Notes: generated from the letters alone by a model not told the origin. Positions 8,905 through 18,751 are shown, counted from the stretch's first letter. The stretch: 64,000 bases of DNA from UBA9339 sp964535195 (GCA_964535195.1 CAZHSI010000007.1:1-64000), one strand, 5' to 3'. A program made the numbers and translations.

Positions 8905-9735
8905 TTATGACATTAATAACTCGGGACGCACTAATAATATAATACCAAGCACCACCATGACGATCCCACTAATAAATTTTATTATCCCTGCTTGTTTTTC
9001 TGAGAGCTGCTTGGACCTAACCGATAGCGTTATCAGAGCAATAATAAACAATAGGGGTAAGATATAAATCAAATTATAAAGTGCTAGATAATAATAATGG
9101 TAAGCACTGCCAGTGGTATATTTTGCTGCTAACACCTTGGTGTATATGATGGGGAAACCAGAAGTGCAAATCAATTCGATGAACGAAGTAAAAATAGCCA
9201 AAGTAAAGGTGGTTAAAATTAATAAGGATAACGTACCACTCGCGATAATTTCGCGAACATGCCGCATTTTTGCATAAAGCATATTTTTATGCTTTGCTGA
9301 AATCATTAATGAAATTCCTTGGTTAAAAGCAAATAGTTCTTTGCCATTAATAATCCCGGCAATAATTGCCAGGATGCCAACACTAACTCTTAAAGGCTCA
9401 ACTAAGCCGATAAACTTAAAAATATTTAACCAAGCTGCCATCACTAAATAGTAAAAGGCGTATACTACGGTAATAAATATCGTCCCAATTAAATACACCC
9501 TGAATTTTGTTTGCGAGGCCTGAACCAAGACTCCCAGAAGTAAAAGAAAGGCAAACAAGTTACAGGGGTTAAAGCTATCAACAAAAGCCACCATCATGGT
9601 AAAGACAAAAAAGGGAACTGAGGTATGAAACGTTGTTAACTGCTCTGGGGTTATAGCTCTTAAGCTTACAAAAATAGCGCACACCCCAATAATTCCTAAA
9701 AGAGCTACTAGCCAGAGTGTAACTTGTTTTTTCAT
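8905..9735 (-). CDS. CcdA/DsbD-like thiol-redox membrane protein
   Basis: This 276-residue polytopic membrane protein has about seven hydrophobic segments. It carries a Pro-Cys in the first core helix (VDSFNPCNLFAF) and a lone Cys before a Pro in a later helix (ICTSGFPIIY). That pattern of one cysteine per pseudo-symmetric half is characteristic of CcdA/DsbD transmembrane domains, which carry reducing equivalents across the inner membrane. The adjacent secreted CxxC protein is the likely acceptor. The family assignment rests on this pattern only. It could instead be another LysE/CcdA-superfamily member. Confidence 0.6.
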   Translation of the reverse strand: MKKQVTLWLVALLGIIGVCAIFVSLRAITPEQLTTFHTSVPFFVFTMMVAFVDSFNPCNLFAFLLLLGVLVQASQTKFRVYLIGTIFITVVYAFYYLVMAAWLNIFKFIGLVEPLRVSVGILAIIAGIINGKELFAFNQGISLMISAKHKNMLYAKMRHVREIIASGTLSLLILTTFTLAIFTSFIELICTSGFPIIYTKVLAAKYTTGSAYHYYYLALYNLIYILPLLFIIALITLSVRSKQLSEKQAGIIKFISGIVMVVLGIILLVRPELLMS

Positions 9736-9812
9736 ATAATTTCTTTGCTAATTATGGCGGTGTAATATTTACCTTCTAGAGGTTTTTTGTCAATATATAC
9801 CGCGATTACTTT

Positions 9813-9999
9813 AAAATGCAGGATTTTTAGACGAGGGGCATTGCGAGGAGCGTTTTTTGTGATGAAGCAAGCGAGTGTTTTTAAATTTATTCCGCGCGGC
9901 CTTTCGCGTGATAAAGCAATAGGGGTCTAAATTTGATTTTTTTGGCTTGCTCACGGCTCGTTTCACTCGCTGCACGCATACATGACAATTCCGCATTTT
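9813..9999. repeat. MITE-like intergenic element with imperfect terminal repeats
   Basis: The gap 9736-10072 has no gene. AAAATGCAGGATTTTTA (from 9813) is an imperfect inverted match (13 of 17) to the end near 9999 (TGACAATTCCGCATTTT). Inside is TTTAAATTTATTCCGCGCGG followed by a TGATAAAGCAA motif, which recurs near 30656 and, in part, near 3141 and 41565. This suggests a small non-autonomous repeat of about 190 bases. Confidence 0.4.
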
Positions 10000-10072
10000 G
10001 AGGCACGATGGGGACATACCTTGCTAATCAGGTATCTGCCGCACTCCACCGCCTAAACAGAAAAGGTGTTAA

Positions 10073-11956
10073 ATGAAAAAAATAATTTGGCTTACCATCA
10101 CTACCATTATTGTGACTAATTCCGCCCAAGCTCGATGGGCAAGTATTGACGATGCTCCAATAAAAATTTCTTATTATTGTGAAGGCAAGGTTAATGGCGA
10201 CGGAACCACACAAACCACCATTGAAACGCAGAAGGAAATTTTAAAAGAACCAGGGCGAGATATGGCTTATTCTCTGTTGACTTACAATAGTAGCAGTGAA
10301 AAGGTAAAAATTTTAGAAGCAAAGACGCTGTATCTGGGAAAAGAGTACCAGTTAAACGAAAAACTCATCGAGGACAAACCATTAGCAAGCTCTCCTCATG
10401 GGTTTGACCAAATGCGACAAATTATGTTGGCTTTTCCTAAAGCCGAAATTGGAGCAAAAGTATTTTTAAAATATCGCATCACTACTACTAAAGTACCGCT
10501 AGAAAATTTTTTCGCGACAATTTTTACTTTTGGTAGCAACGCATTTATCGAACAGAGTAAGATTAAAATCCGTTCGCAATTACCATTACACCTGGCAGTC
10601 AACGATCCAGAAAAAGTTCTGAAAATTACTAAAGATAAAGAGGATAACTTTCATAAGTTGGAAATTATTTTAACGCGGCCTGTATATAAAGCAATGACCA
10701 ACGAGCCTGCATCTAATGTAGTAAATGCCAAATATTTAACCTGGGTATCGCTGTCGAGTAAAACCAAGTGGGAAGATTTAGCCGCCGTGCTTGGCATAGC
10801 TTACGACAAAATTCTTAAGCAGCCATTACCAAAAAGCTTCGCCGCCATCGCTGAAGCGGCAGCAAAAAAATCAACCGCAGTAGAGCAAATAAATACGGTG
10901 ACCGCTTTATTAAATGATAAAGTAACTTATTTGGGAGATTGGCGCTCGATTAAAGGGCGCTTAATCCCGCGCGACTTAGAGCAAGTAAGCAGCACACAGA
11001 TGGGGGACTGCAAAGACTTTGCGGCAGCTACCGCTGCAATCTTAATTAAGCTAGGGTATAAAGCCCAATTTGTTTTAGTAAGGCGAGGGGTGCATAACTT
11101 TTACGTCGATTCTTTACCTGATCTTTATGCCTTTAATCACACCTTTTTAAAGGTAACCAATAACCAAGGCAAAATATATTGGATCGATCCGACAAATTTT
11201 CAAAGCATGGCGGATGGTTTGTTTCCGGACATTGCTGATAAAAAAGTTTTGGTGCTTGACCCTAACTATCCCAGTTATGAGAAAACTCCAGCTTTAAACC
11301 CAGAACATGCTGGGGCGACCTCACACAGTCAAATAGAGATTTTAAGCGATACTAAAATTGTTGAAAGTGGCAGGGTTACATTAAAAAACGAAGAGGCACT
11401 TGCTTTAACTGGGGCTGCTCTAACCAGGTCAGAACAGAGCATCAAAGACGTGTTATTTTATACTTTAAGCGGGGTAACTTTAGAAGAAAAAAATAAACGC
11501 AGCATGACTCTTCCCCCTCTTAACTCGCGGATCGTCAAAGATCTTGAATATAACTATAGTTTCGAACAGGATAATCGTTTAGCAAAAACGAATGAAGGAT
11601 TGGCACTTGAATTAAGGTATAATGCCTTAGCTAATCTTTTTGACATCACACCAGATTATGTCGCAGATATCTCAGTTGATAGCCACCCCTGGACCGCCAG
11701 AAGTCAAACTATTATAAAAAACATCAAAGTTAATAATGTCGCATCTTTAAATAAAGAGCTCAAAACTCCATGGTTATACGCCATGCGTAAGTGTACTTTA
11801 ATCAATGGACGCGATTTGCAGATAGATGAAACTTTGATTCTTTATAAGAATTTAATTGCTAATGAAGAATTGAAAAACCCAGTATTCCTTAAACTAAAAG
11901 ATGACCTTGAAAAAGATTTCAAAAATGTCTCGATAGTATTTACTCGGCTGCAGTAG
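10073..11956 (+). CDS. secreted DUF3857/transglutaminase-like protein
   Basis: The 627-residue protein begins with a Sec signal (KKIIWLTITTIIVTNSAQA). About residues 40-210 look like DUF3857. The middle (about 280-400) is a transglutaminase-like papain-fold core with all three expected catalytic elements: the Cys in QMGDCKDFA, the His in AFNHTFLK and the Asp in YWIDPTNF. The remaining C-terminus is beta-rich. The combination is common in Gram-negative bacteria, and substrates are generally unknown. It probably works in the periplasm or outside the cell. It is a single gene, convergent with tRNA-Lys and pmbA. Confidence 0.8.
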   Translation: MKKIIWLTITTIIVTNSAQARWASIDDAPIKISYYCEGKVNGDGTTQTTIETQKEILKEPGRDMAYSLLTYNSSSEKVKILEAKTLYLGKEYQLNEKLIEDKPLASSPHGFDQMRQIMLAFPKAEIGAKVFLKYRITTTKVPLENFFATIFTFGSNAFIEQSKIKIRSQLPLHLAVNDPEKVLKITKDKEDNFHKLEIILTRPVYKAMTNEPASNVVNAKYLTWVSLSSKTKWEDLAAVLGIAYDKILKQPLPKSFAAIAEAAAKKSTAVEQINTVTALLNDKVTYLGDWRSIKGRLIPRDLEQVSSTQMGDCKDFAAATAAILIKLGYKAQFVLVRRGVHNFYVDSLPDLYAFNHTFLKVTNNQGKIYWIDPTNFQSMADGLFPDIADKKVLVLDPNYPSYEKTPALNPEHAGATSHSQIEILSDTKIVESGRVTLKNEEALALTGAALTRSEQSIKDVLFYTLSGVTLEEKNKRSMTLPPLNSRIVKDLEYNYSFEQDNRLAKTNEGLALELRYNALANLFDITPDYVADISVDSHPWTARSQTIIKNIKVNNVASLNKELKTPWLYAMRKCTLINGRDLQIDETLILYKNLIANEELKNPVFLKLKDDLEKDFKNVSIVFTRLQ

Positions 11957-11984
11957 GCTTAGGGTTACCAATAGCAAAATTCAT

Positions 11985-12060
11985 TGGTGGGTCGTCCGCG
12001 AATCGAACGCGGGACCAACGGATTAAAAGTCCGCTGCTCTACCATCTGAGCTAACGACCC
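11985..12060 (-). tRNA. tRNA-Lys (anticodon TTT)
   Basis: On the minus strand the sequence folds as a cloverleaf: acceptor GGGTCGT, D arm GCTC/GAGC, anticodon loop CTTTTAA (anticodon TTT), and T loop TTCGATT. A CCA end is encoded (11985-11987). It lies 109 bases downstream of pmbA on the same strand. Confidence 0.96.
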
Positions 12061-12169
12061 AATGCAGGATAGACGTGGCTTGCCATCGTAACCGCTTAAT
12101 TAGCCAAAGTCAAATAGTGGATCTTGTCGCAGTTGTAAGAAGCTAAATAAATAATATCTAAAGATCATC

Positions 12170-13498
12170 CTAGCTTCCTGCAATGGTCATTTCGTCAACC
12201 AGGATCGATCCAGTAAGAATATTGGCGCGATAATCTACGTCGTTACTCACCTCCTGGATGCCGAGGAAAATATCTTTTAAATTACCAGCAACCGTTGCTC
12301 CAGTTACGGGATAGGCAATACCACCATTTTCTACCCAATAACCAAAAACCCCTCGAGAATAATCACCAGTAACGGTGTTTACATTACCACCCATAAATTC
12401 CGTCACCAATAAGCCGGTACCCATTTTCTTTAGTAGCTCTTCCAGGTTAAGCTCCCCAGTTTTTACAATTAAATTATGGACACCACCAGCATTGCCGGTA
12501 GTTTTCATATTTAATTTACGTGCCGTATAACTATCTAATACGTAGCGCTCTAAAACCCCATCGGTAATAATATTAGTTTTTTCTAACTTTACCCCCTCCG
12601 CATCAAAAGGTGCGCTACCAAGAGCTCTCGGCATAAATGGATTTTCTGCGATAGTTACATACTTAGAAAAAACTTGTTGTTTGAGATGATCGAGTAAAAA
12701 TGAAGCTTTGCGATATAAATTGGCCCCATGAATCGCTTTAATAAAACTACCAATTAGACTAGAGGCAATTTCCGCAGCAAAAATTACCGGGCTCTTTTGC
12801 GTAGCGATTTTTTTGGCGCCAAGACGCGCTACGCTACGCTTAGCTGCTTTAGTAGCAACGGCCTCGTAATTTTCAAGGTCAGAAGCCAAGCGGGCAACGG
12901 TATAATAATAATCGCGCTGCATTTCTTGATTATGTTCAGCAATTAAGGAACAACTAATACCATGTCTCGTGGCAAGAGTAGTGCCACAAAAATCATGACT
13001 ATTGGCATATACCCCAAATGAAGCAAAAGTATTTACTGCAGCCCCCTCAGAATTGGTAATGCGTTTATCATAAGCACAACCTTTGGCCTCGCAGTTTTTG
13101 GCAAGCTCGATCGCCTCTTCTATTTTAATTGGCCAGGGGTGATATAAATCTAAATCCGGATAACTATAAGCCATTAATTCTTTTTCTGCCAACCCGGCAC
13201 AAGAGTCTTCCTCGGTAAAACGGGCGATATGGCAAGCCTTTGCTAAAGCGATATTAATCGCCTCTGGTTTTAAATCAGAAGTAGCAGCTGAGCCTGAACG
13301 AGACCCGAAGTATACGGTTATGGTTAAATTTTTTGCTTTATGATGTTCAACCGTTTCTACTTCATTTTTACGTACATTAATAGCAAAACCAGAATCTAAA
13401 CTTGCGGCAGCTTCTGCGGCACTTGCCCCCATTTTTTTTGCTTGGCTGACCAGGTCTTTAGTTAGAGCAGTTAATTTTGCGGGTGTTACAGCTTCCAT
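12170..13498 (-). CDS. pmbA: metalloprotease-like protein PmbA (TldE)
   Basis: PmbA pairs with TldD to form a cytosolic peptidase that degrades unfolded peptides and matures some modified peptides. The 442-residue protein is full length for the family. The N-terminal half has ASLDSGFAINVRKNEVETVE, and the C-terminal half has the glycine-rich TLD segments (GNAGGVHNLIVKTGELN, VTGDYSRGVFGYWVENG, TGATVAGNL). It follows lon by 4 bases, so clpX-lon-pmbA is a proteolysis operon. A small leader-bearing peptide gene occurs at 39.8-40.0 kb, but a link to PmbA is speculative. Confidence 0.93.
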   Translation of the reverse strand: MEAVTPAKLTALTKDLVSQAKKMGASAAEAAASLDSGFAINVRKNEVETVEHHKAKNLTITVYFGSRSGSAATSDLKPEAINIALAKACHIARFTEEDSCAGLAEKELMAYSYPDLDLYHPWPIKIEEAIELAKNCEAKGCAYDKRITNSEGAAVNTFASFGVYANSHDFCGTTLATRHGISCSLIAEHNQEMQRDYYYTVARLASDLENYEAVATKAAKRSVARLGAKKIATQKSPVIFAAEIASSLIGSFIKAIHGANLYRKASFLLDHLKQQVFSKYVTIAENPFMPRALGSAPFDAEGVKLEKTNIITDGVLERYVLDSYTARKLNMKTTGNAGGVHNLIVKTGELNLEELLKKMGTGLLVTEFMGGNVNTVTGDYSRGVFGYWVENGGIAYPVTGATVAGNLKDIFLGIQEVSNDVDYRANILTGSILVDEMTIAGS

Positions 13499-13502
13499 AA
13501 AT

Positions 13503-15887
13503 TTATTTTTTATGCTTCTTTTTGGCAGATTTGGTTTTCATTATTCTCGGTTTGCTTTTCAGCGCAATTTCTAATACTTGATCAATCCATTTTACTGGTT
13601 TTATCATGAGATGGTCAGTAATATTTTTAGGTATTTCTTTAAGATCTTTGAGGTTTTCTTCAGGAATAATTACAGTCTTAATCCCGCCGCGCAAAGCTGC
13701 GAGTAGTTTTTCTTTTAGCCCGCCAATTTGTAAGACTTCACCACGCAGCGTGATTTCGCCAGTCATTGCGACGTCAGCACGCACTGGAACATGCGTAAGA
13801 GCAGACACCAATGCGGTACACATACTAATCCCAGCGCTGGGACCATCTTTGGGGGTAGCTCCTTCAGGTACATGTACGTGAATATCATTTTTTTCGTAAA
13901 AATCTTTGGCAATACCTAATAACTTACTGCGACTACGTACTACCGTTGAGGCCGCGTGAATTGACTCTTGCATGACCTCCCCAAGTTGCCCAGTATAAAT
14001 TGCTTTACCTTTGCCAGGCACAACTGCAACTTCAATCGTCAATAAATCACCACCAGTTTCGGTCCAAGCAAGACCATGTACTTGACCAATTTGATCTTTA
14101 TTTTCGGTTAAACCAAAGTGAAAGACTTTTACCCCAAGATATTTTTCAAGACAGTTTTTATCAATAATCTCTTGTTTAATTTTAGGATCACTTAAAATAT
14201 TTTTTACTACTTTACGGCAAATTTTGGCAATTTCCCGCTCAACATTACGCACCCCAGCTTCGCGAGTATAATAACGAATAATGTCTAAAATAGCATCTGC
14301 GGTAAAGGTAATCTCTTGCGCTTTTAAGCCATTTTCTTTGATTTGTTTAGGTATAAGATACTTAATGGCGATGTTTAATTTTTCTTCTTCGGTATAACCT
14401 GACAATCTTAGCACTTCCATGCGATCAAGTAAGGGCGACGGAATATCAAGAGAATTTGCCGTCGCGATAAACATCACATCAGACAAGTCATAGTCAACCT
14501 CAAGATAGTGGTCATTAAAAGCATAGTTTTGCTCGGGATCTAATACTTCAAGCAAGGCGGAAGCAGGATCTCCACGAAAATCCATTGCCATCTTATCAAC
14601 TTCATCTAGCATAAAAAGTGGATTGCGTACCTTAACTTTAGCTAGTTTTTGTAAAATTTTGCCTGGCAAGGAGCCAATATAAGTGCGCCGATGCCCACGG
14701 ATTTCAGCTTCATCACGAACCCCACCTAAAGAAATACGCACAAACTTACGCCCAGTGGCACGCGCAATTGATTGGCCAAGAGAGGTTTTACCCACCCCAG
14801 GAGGACCAACCAAGCAGAGGATTGGGCCTTTGGTTTTATCCATCCGACTTTGTACCGCTAAATATTCGATAATTCGTTCTTTAACTTTTTCTAAACCATA
14901 GTGATCAGCTTCAAGAATTTTTTCTGCTTTTTTAAGATTTTTATTTACCGGGGTCCCTTTTTTCCAAGGTAAATCCAAGAGCCAATCAAGATAGTTACGG
15001 GAAACTGTGGCCTCTGCTGACAACGGCGGCATTAATTTTAATTTATTGAATTCCACTAAAGCTTTTTCTTTAGCTTCATCACTGAGACCAACCTTTTCGA
15101 TCTTATCTTTTATTTTTTCCATTTCGGTTAGCGGTTGCCGACCTTCACTAAGTTCGTCTAATTCTTTCTGAATGGCTTTTAACTTTTCATTTAGATAAAA
15201 TTCTTGTTGGGTTTTGTTTAGCTGGGTTTTGACCCGGCTTTTTAGTTTTTCTTCAACTTGCAAGACCTCAAGTTCGTGCAATAAAAGATCTATCACAATG
15301 CGTAACCGGTGTTTCGCATCTTGAGTTTCCAAAATTTCTTGTTTGTCTTCGATTTTTAATAGCGGTAAATGAGCCGCAACGGCATCAGCTAAACGACCCG
15401 GCTCATTAATATTTGTTAGTGCAGATAAAATTTCTGCCGGAATTTTGGGATTTAATTTTATATAATCTTCAAACTTATCGAGTAACGTACGAATTAGTGC
15501 TTCAGTTTCATTATCTTGTTGAATAACATCTGCGAGAATTTCTATCTCACTTGTTACCAGCAAATCGGTTTCTATTATTTTTTTAATTTTTCCGCGACCG
15601 ATCCCTTCAGCCAACACCTTTATTGTACCATCTGGTAACTTTAATACTTGTAAGATATTAGCTACGGTACCAATAGTATAGAGATCCGCTGGACCAGGAT
15701 CCTCATTTTTGCTGTCTTTTTGTGCCACAAAAAATATTTGTTTACCTGAGGTAACGCAGGCCTCCAATGCTTTGACCGATTTGGGTCGGTTAATAAACAG
15801 GGGAATAACCATAAAAGGATAGATCACCGAGTCACGTAACGGTAATAGCGGCATTAAGCTAATGTTTGATGGTACTGGTTCAGTCAT
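13503..15887 (-). CDS. lon: ATP-dependent protease Lon
   Basis: Lon is the cytosolic AAA+ serine protease for misfolded and regulatory proteins. The 794 residues have the N-terminal substrate domain from LMPLLPLRDSVIYPFMVIPL, the AAA+ module with Walker A GPPGVGKT, and the protease domain with the Ser/Lys dyad (GATPKDGPSAGISMC carries the Ser). The C-terminus is a lysine-rich tail. Its start overlaps the clpX stop by 8 bases. Confidence 0.97.
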   Translation of the reverse strand: MTEPVPSNISLMPLLPLRDSVIYPFMVIPLFINRPKSVKALEACVTSGKQIFFVAQKDSKNEDPGPADLYTIGTVANILQVLKLPDGTIKVLAEGIGRGKIKKIIETDLLVTSEIEILADVIQQDNETEALIRTLLDKFEDYIKLNPKIPAEILSALTNINEPGRLADAVAAHLPLLKIEDKQEILETQDAKHRLRIVIDLLLHELEVLQVEEKLKSRVKTQLNKTQQEFYLNEKLKAIQKELDELSEGRQPLTEMEKIKDKIEKVGLSDEAKEKALVEFNKLKLMPPLSAEATVSRNYLDWLLDLPWKKGTPVNKNLKKAEKILEADHYGLEKVKERIIEYLAVQSRMDKTKGPILCLVGPPGVGKTSLGQSIARATGRKFVRISLGGVRDEAEIRGHRRTYIGSLPGKILQKLAKVKVRNPLFMLDEVDKMAMDFRGDPASALLEVLDPEQNYAFNDHYLEVDYDLSDVMFIATANSLDIPSPLLDRMEVLRLSGYTEEEKLNIAIKYLIPKQIKENGLKAQEITFTADAILDIIRYYTREAGVRNVEREIAKICRKVVKNILSDPKIKQEIIDKNCLEKYLGVKVFHFGLTENKDQIGQVHGLAWTETGGDLLTIEVAVVPGKGKAIYTGQLGEVMQESIHAASTVVRSRSKLLGIAKDFYEKNDIHVHVPEGATPKDGPSAGISMCTALVSALTHVPVRADVAMTGEITLRGEVLQIGGLKEKLLAALRGGIKTVIIPEENLKDLKEIPKNITDHLMIKPVKWIDQVLEIALKSKPRIMKTKSAKKKHKK

Positions 15888-17106
15888 TGTAAATTAATAT
15901 GGGGGCTTTTACGCCGTTTGCAACCCCCGCATCCACCATGATTTTATTCACATTTTTTTCCGATGGCAGCTTATACATAGTATCAAGCAATAAATTTTCC
16001 AAGATTGAGCGCAAACCACGAGCGCCAGCTTTTTTTGCTAAAGCTTTTTCGGCTATTATTTTTAGAGCCTCTTCCGCAAACTCAATTTCAGCATTTTCCA
16101 TACGAAATAGCTCATGATATTGTCGGGTTAAGGAATTTTTCGGTTCTTTTAAAATGCGGACCAAATCATCTTTTTCAAGCTCATTAAGCACCGCAATAAT
16201 CGGTAGTCGGCCAACAAACTCTGGGATCAAGCCAAACTTGATAAGGTCTTGTGGCTCTACTTGGCGCAAAAGCTCTCCCATTGCTTCCTCATTTTTTTCA
16301 CCATGAACCTCTGCCGCAAAACCAATGCTTGATTTTTCGGTTCTGGTGCGAATAATTCGATCTAAGTCGGCAAAAGCCCCGCCACAAATAAAAAGGATAT
16401 TTTTTGTATTAACTTGAATATATTCTTGTTGCGGATGTTTGCGCCCACCTTGGGGAGGAACACTAGCAACAGTTCCCTCGATTATTTTTAAGAGGGCTTG
16501 CTGTACCCCTTCACCCGAAACATCACGAGTAATAGAGGGACTATCGCTTTTACGACCAATTTTATCGATTTCATCGATATAAATTATACCGGTTTCAGCT
16601 TTCTTCGCATCGTAATTACTATTTTGTAATAGTTTTTGGATAATGGTTTCAACATCGTCACCAACATAACCGGCTTCAGTCAAGGTGGTAGCATCAGCGA
16701 TGGCAAAAGGAACATTGAGCATTTTAGCTAAGGTTTCTGCAAGCAACGTTTTGCCGCAGCCAGTTGGACCAATTAATAAGATATTACTTTTATTTAACTC
16801 CACATTATCTTTGAGCTTATGATCCCGAGAATATAGCAAGCGTTTGTAGTGATTATAAACTGCTACACTCAAAGCCTTTTTGGCATACTCTTGCCCAATA
16901 ACATAATCATTTAAAATTTTATTAATCTCTATTGGCGGCAAGAGCTTGATTTCACCTAGAGCCTTTTGCTCATCATTAAGCGCATCTTTACAACCATCAA
17001 TACATTCGTCACAAATAGAAGCAGATTCTCCAGCTACTAGTTTTTTTACCTCTTTTTTAGATCGACCGCAAAAAGCGCAATGCTCTGTACTTGTATTTTT
17101 GTTCAT
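15880..17106 (-). CDS. clpX: ATP-dependent Clp protease ATP-binding subunit ClpX
   Basis: ClpX unfolds proteins and feeds them to ClpP. The 408-residue protein has the N-terminal C4 zinc finger (CAFCGRS and CDEC), Walker A GPTGCGKT, Walker B IIYIDEIDKI, and the RSILEN sensor-2 region. Normally clpP sits directly upstream of clpX in gammaproteobacteria. Here the upstream gene is gltX, so clpP must be elsewhere or absent. It is co-transcribed with lon. Confidence 0.97.
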   Translation of the reverse strand: MNKNTSTEHCAFCGRSKKEVKKLVAGESASICDECIDGCKDALNDEQKALGEIKLLPPIEINKILNDYVIGQEYAKKALSVAVYNHYKRLLYSRDHKLKDNVELNKSNILLIGPTGCGKTLLAETLAKMLNVPFAIADATTLTEAGYVGDDVETIIQKLLQNSNYDAKKAETGIIYIDEIDKIGRKSDSPSITRDVSGEGVQQALLKIIEGTVASVPPQGGRKHPQQEYIQVNTKNILFICGGAFADLDRIIRTRTEKSSIGFAAEVHGEKNEEAMGELLRQVEPQDLIKFGLIPEFVGRLPIIAVLNELEKDDLVRILKEPKNSLTRQYHELFRMENAEIEFAEEALKIIAEKALAKKAGARGLRSILENLLLDTMYKLPSEKNVNKIMVDAGVANGVKAPILIYND

Positions 17107-17164
17107 ATGGTTCTTATATAAATTATTTTTATAATCATTGTAAAAATATTATTAGGCGAGCAAA

Positions 17165-18568
17165 CTATTTATTTGCCAAATAAAGCAATACGGCCTCAAG
17201 TCTTTTTAAAGTCCGGGCTTGCCCGATTAAGCGCAAGGTTACATTCAGTGGCGGCGAAATAGTTGACCCCGTAACTGCTACGCGAATTGGTTGCGCAAGC
17301 TTGCCGAGCTTTAACCCAAACTGGGCGGCAGTATTTTCAATTAATTGGTGCAGGGCTTCATCAGTCCAAGAATCTAATTTTTCAATTGCTTGCTTAAAGG
17401 CGGTAAGTGGCGGGATGATTGCTGGCGTTAAATGTTTTTTGGCATCCTCTTCATAGTCGGCGAATTCTTCATAGAAATATCGACTCTTCGCTGCCATTTC
17501 TCGTAGAGTTTCTGCACGCTCACGTAATGCTATCACAAACTCTTCAAGTGCTGGACCATTCTGCTGATAGTTAATTTTTAATTCTTGCATAAACGGTTCA
17601 AGACGCTTGGCAATTCCCTTAGGATCAAGGGTTTTAAGGTAATGACGATTTAACCAAAGTAATTTTTCTGGATCAAAAGCAGCCGCTGCTTTGTTGATAT
17701 CTTTAATATCAAAAAATTTGATCATCTCCTCGCGCGAGAAAATTTCCTGATTACCATGCGACCAGCCAAGACGCACCAAACAATTCAAAAGGGCTTCGGG
17801 TAAAAAACCTTGGTCACGGTACTCTAAGACACTAACAGCACCGTGCCGTTTCGATAGCTTGGTGCCATCTTTGCCTAGGACCATTGGAATGTGCGCGTAA
17901 TTTGGTGGAGTAGCGTTAAAGGCACGAAAAAGATTTATTTGTCGTGGAGTATTATTGACATGGTCAGCGCCACGGATTACATGGGTTATGTTCATCGCCA
18001 AATCGTCAACGACAACACAAAAATTGTAGGTAGGAAAACCATCACTGCGGATAAGTATAAGGTCATCAAGTTCACTATTTTGAAAGCTAAGTGGACCTAA
18101 TACTTGGTCTTCGAAGTCTACCGTGCCCTCCTCGTCGTTTTTAAAACGGACAACAAAGGGTTGGTCTTGCTTTGCTGGCAAGTTTTTAGCGCGACAGCAA
18201 CCATCGTATTTCGGTTTTTCCTTATTGGCTAGTTGTTGCTCTCGTAATGCGGTTAATCTTTCTTTAGAGCAGTAACAACGGTAAGCGCGGCCTTCGGCAA
18301 TTAATTGCTCTGCTGCTTGACGATATTTATCTAGGCGTTCAGTTTGGTAAAACGGTCCAATATCGTAGTCTAACCCTAGCCATTCCATGCCCTCCATAAT
18401 TATTTGCGTTGCCGCTTGGGTTGAGCGCTCTTGGTCGGTGTCCTCAATGCGTAAAACAAACTCCCCACCCTGATTACGAGCGTAGAGCCAGCTATAAAGA
18501 GCAGTACGGATACTACCTAAATGTAAATTGCCCGTTGGACTGGGAGCAAATCTAGTACGTATAGTCAT
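17165..18568 (-). CDS. gltX: glutamyl-tRNA synthetase
   Basis: GltX charges tRNA-Glu. The 467-residue class I synthetase shows the HIGH-like motif in FAPSPTGNLHLGSIRTALY. It has a putative zinc-binding cysteine cluster (YRCYCSKERL with a later DGCCRAK) and the KMSKS-like KLSKRHG. The length equals that of typical bacterial enzymes. It is divergent from tRNA-Val and waaC. Confidence 0.96.
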   Translation of the reverse strand: MTIRTRFAPSPTGNLHLGSIRTALYSWLYARNQGGEFVLRIEDTDQERSTQAATQIIMEGMEWLGLDYDIGPFYQTERLDKYRQAAEQLIAEGRAYRCYCSKERLTALREQQLANKEKPKYDGCCRAKNLPAKQDQPFVVRFKNDEEGTVDFEDQVLGPLSFQNSELDDLILIRSDGFPTYNFCVVVDDLAMNITHVIRGADHVNNTPRQINLFRAFNATPPNYAHIPMVLGKDGTKLSKRHGAVSVLEYRDQGFLPEALLNCLVRLGWSHGNQEIFSREEMIKFFDIKDINKAAAAFDPEKLLWLNRHYLKTLDPKGIAKRLEPFMQELKINYQQNGPALEEFVIALRERAETLREMAAKSRYFYEEFADYEEDAKKHLTPAIIPPLTAFKQAIEKLDSWTDEALHQLIENTAAQFGLKLGKLAQPIRVAVTGSTISPPLNVTLRLIGQARTLKRLEAVLLYLANK

Positions 18569-18583
18569 AAGTTATTATCAAGG

Positions 18584-18611
18584 TTGCAACTCTGAGATTT
18601 CAGATTATACT
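18584..18611 (+). promoter_or_regulatory. sigma-70-type promoter of tRNA-Val
   Basis: TTGCAA (18584-18589) and TATACT (18606-18611) are spaced by 16 bases and lie 39 bases before the tRNA 5' end. The spacing suits a short pre-tRNA leader. Confidence 0.5.
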
Positions 18612-18650
18612 TTACATGTTTTAACCAAAAAGTGAAGTGATAATAACTTA

Positions 18651-18723
18651 GGGCGATTAGCTCAATTGGCAGAGCACTGCTTTCACACGGCAGGGGTAGC
18701 TGGTTCGACTCCAGTATCGCCCA
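18651..18723 (+). tRNA. tRNA-Val (anticodon CAC), no encoded CCA
   Basis: The acceptor GGGCGAT/ATCGCCC, D arm GCTC/GAGC, anticodon stem CTGCT/GGCAG with loop TTCACAC, and T arm GCTGG/CCAGT with loop TTCGACT form a complete 73-base cloverleaf. The anticodon CAC reads GUG. The discriminator A is followed by TTT, not CCA. In gammaproteobacteria CCA is usually encoded, as it is for the tRNA-Lys in this window. The downstream gene is waaC, 28 bases away. Confidence 0.9.
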
Positions 18724-18751
18724 TTTAAACCGAAGAGGAGCTTAAATCATA

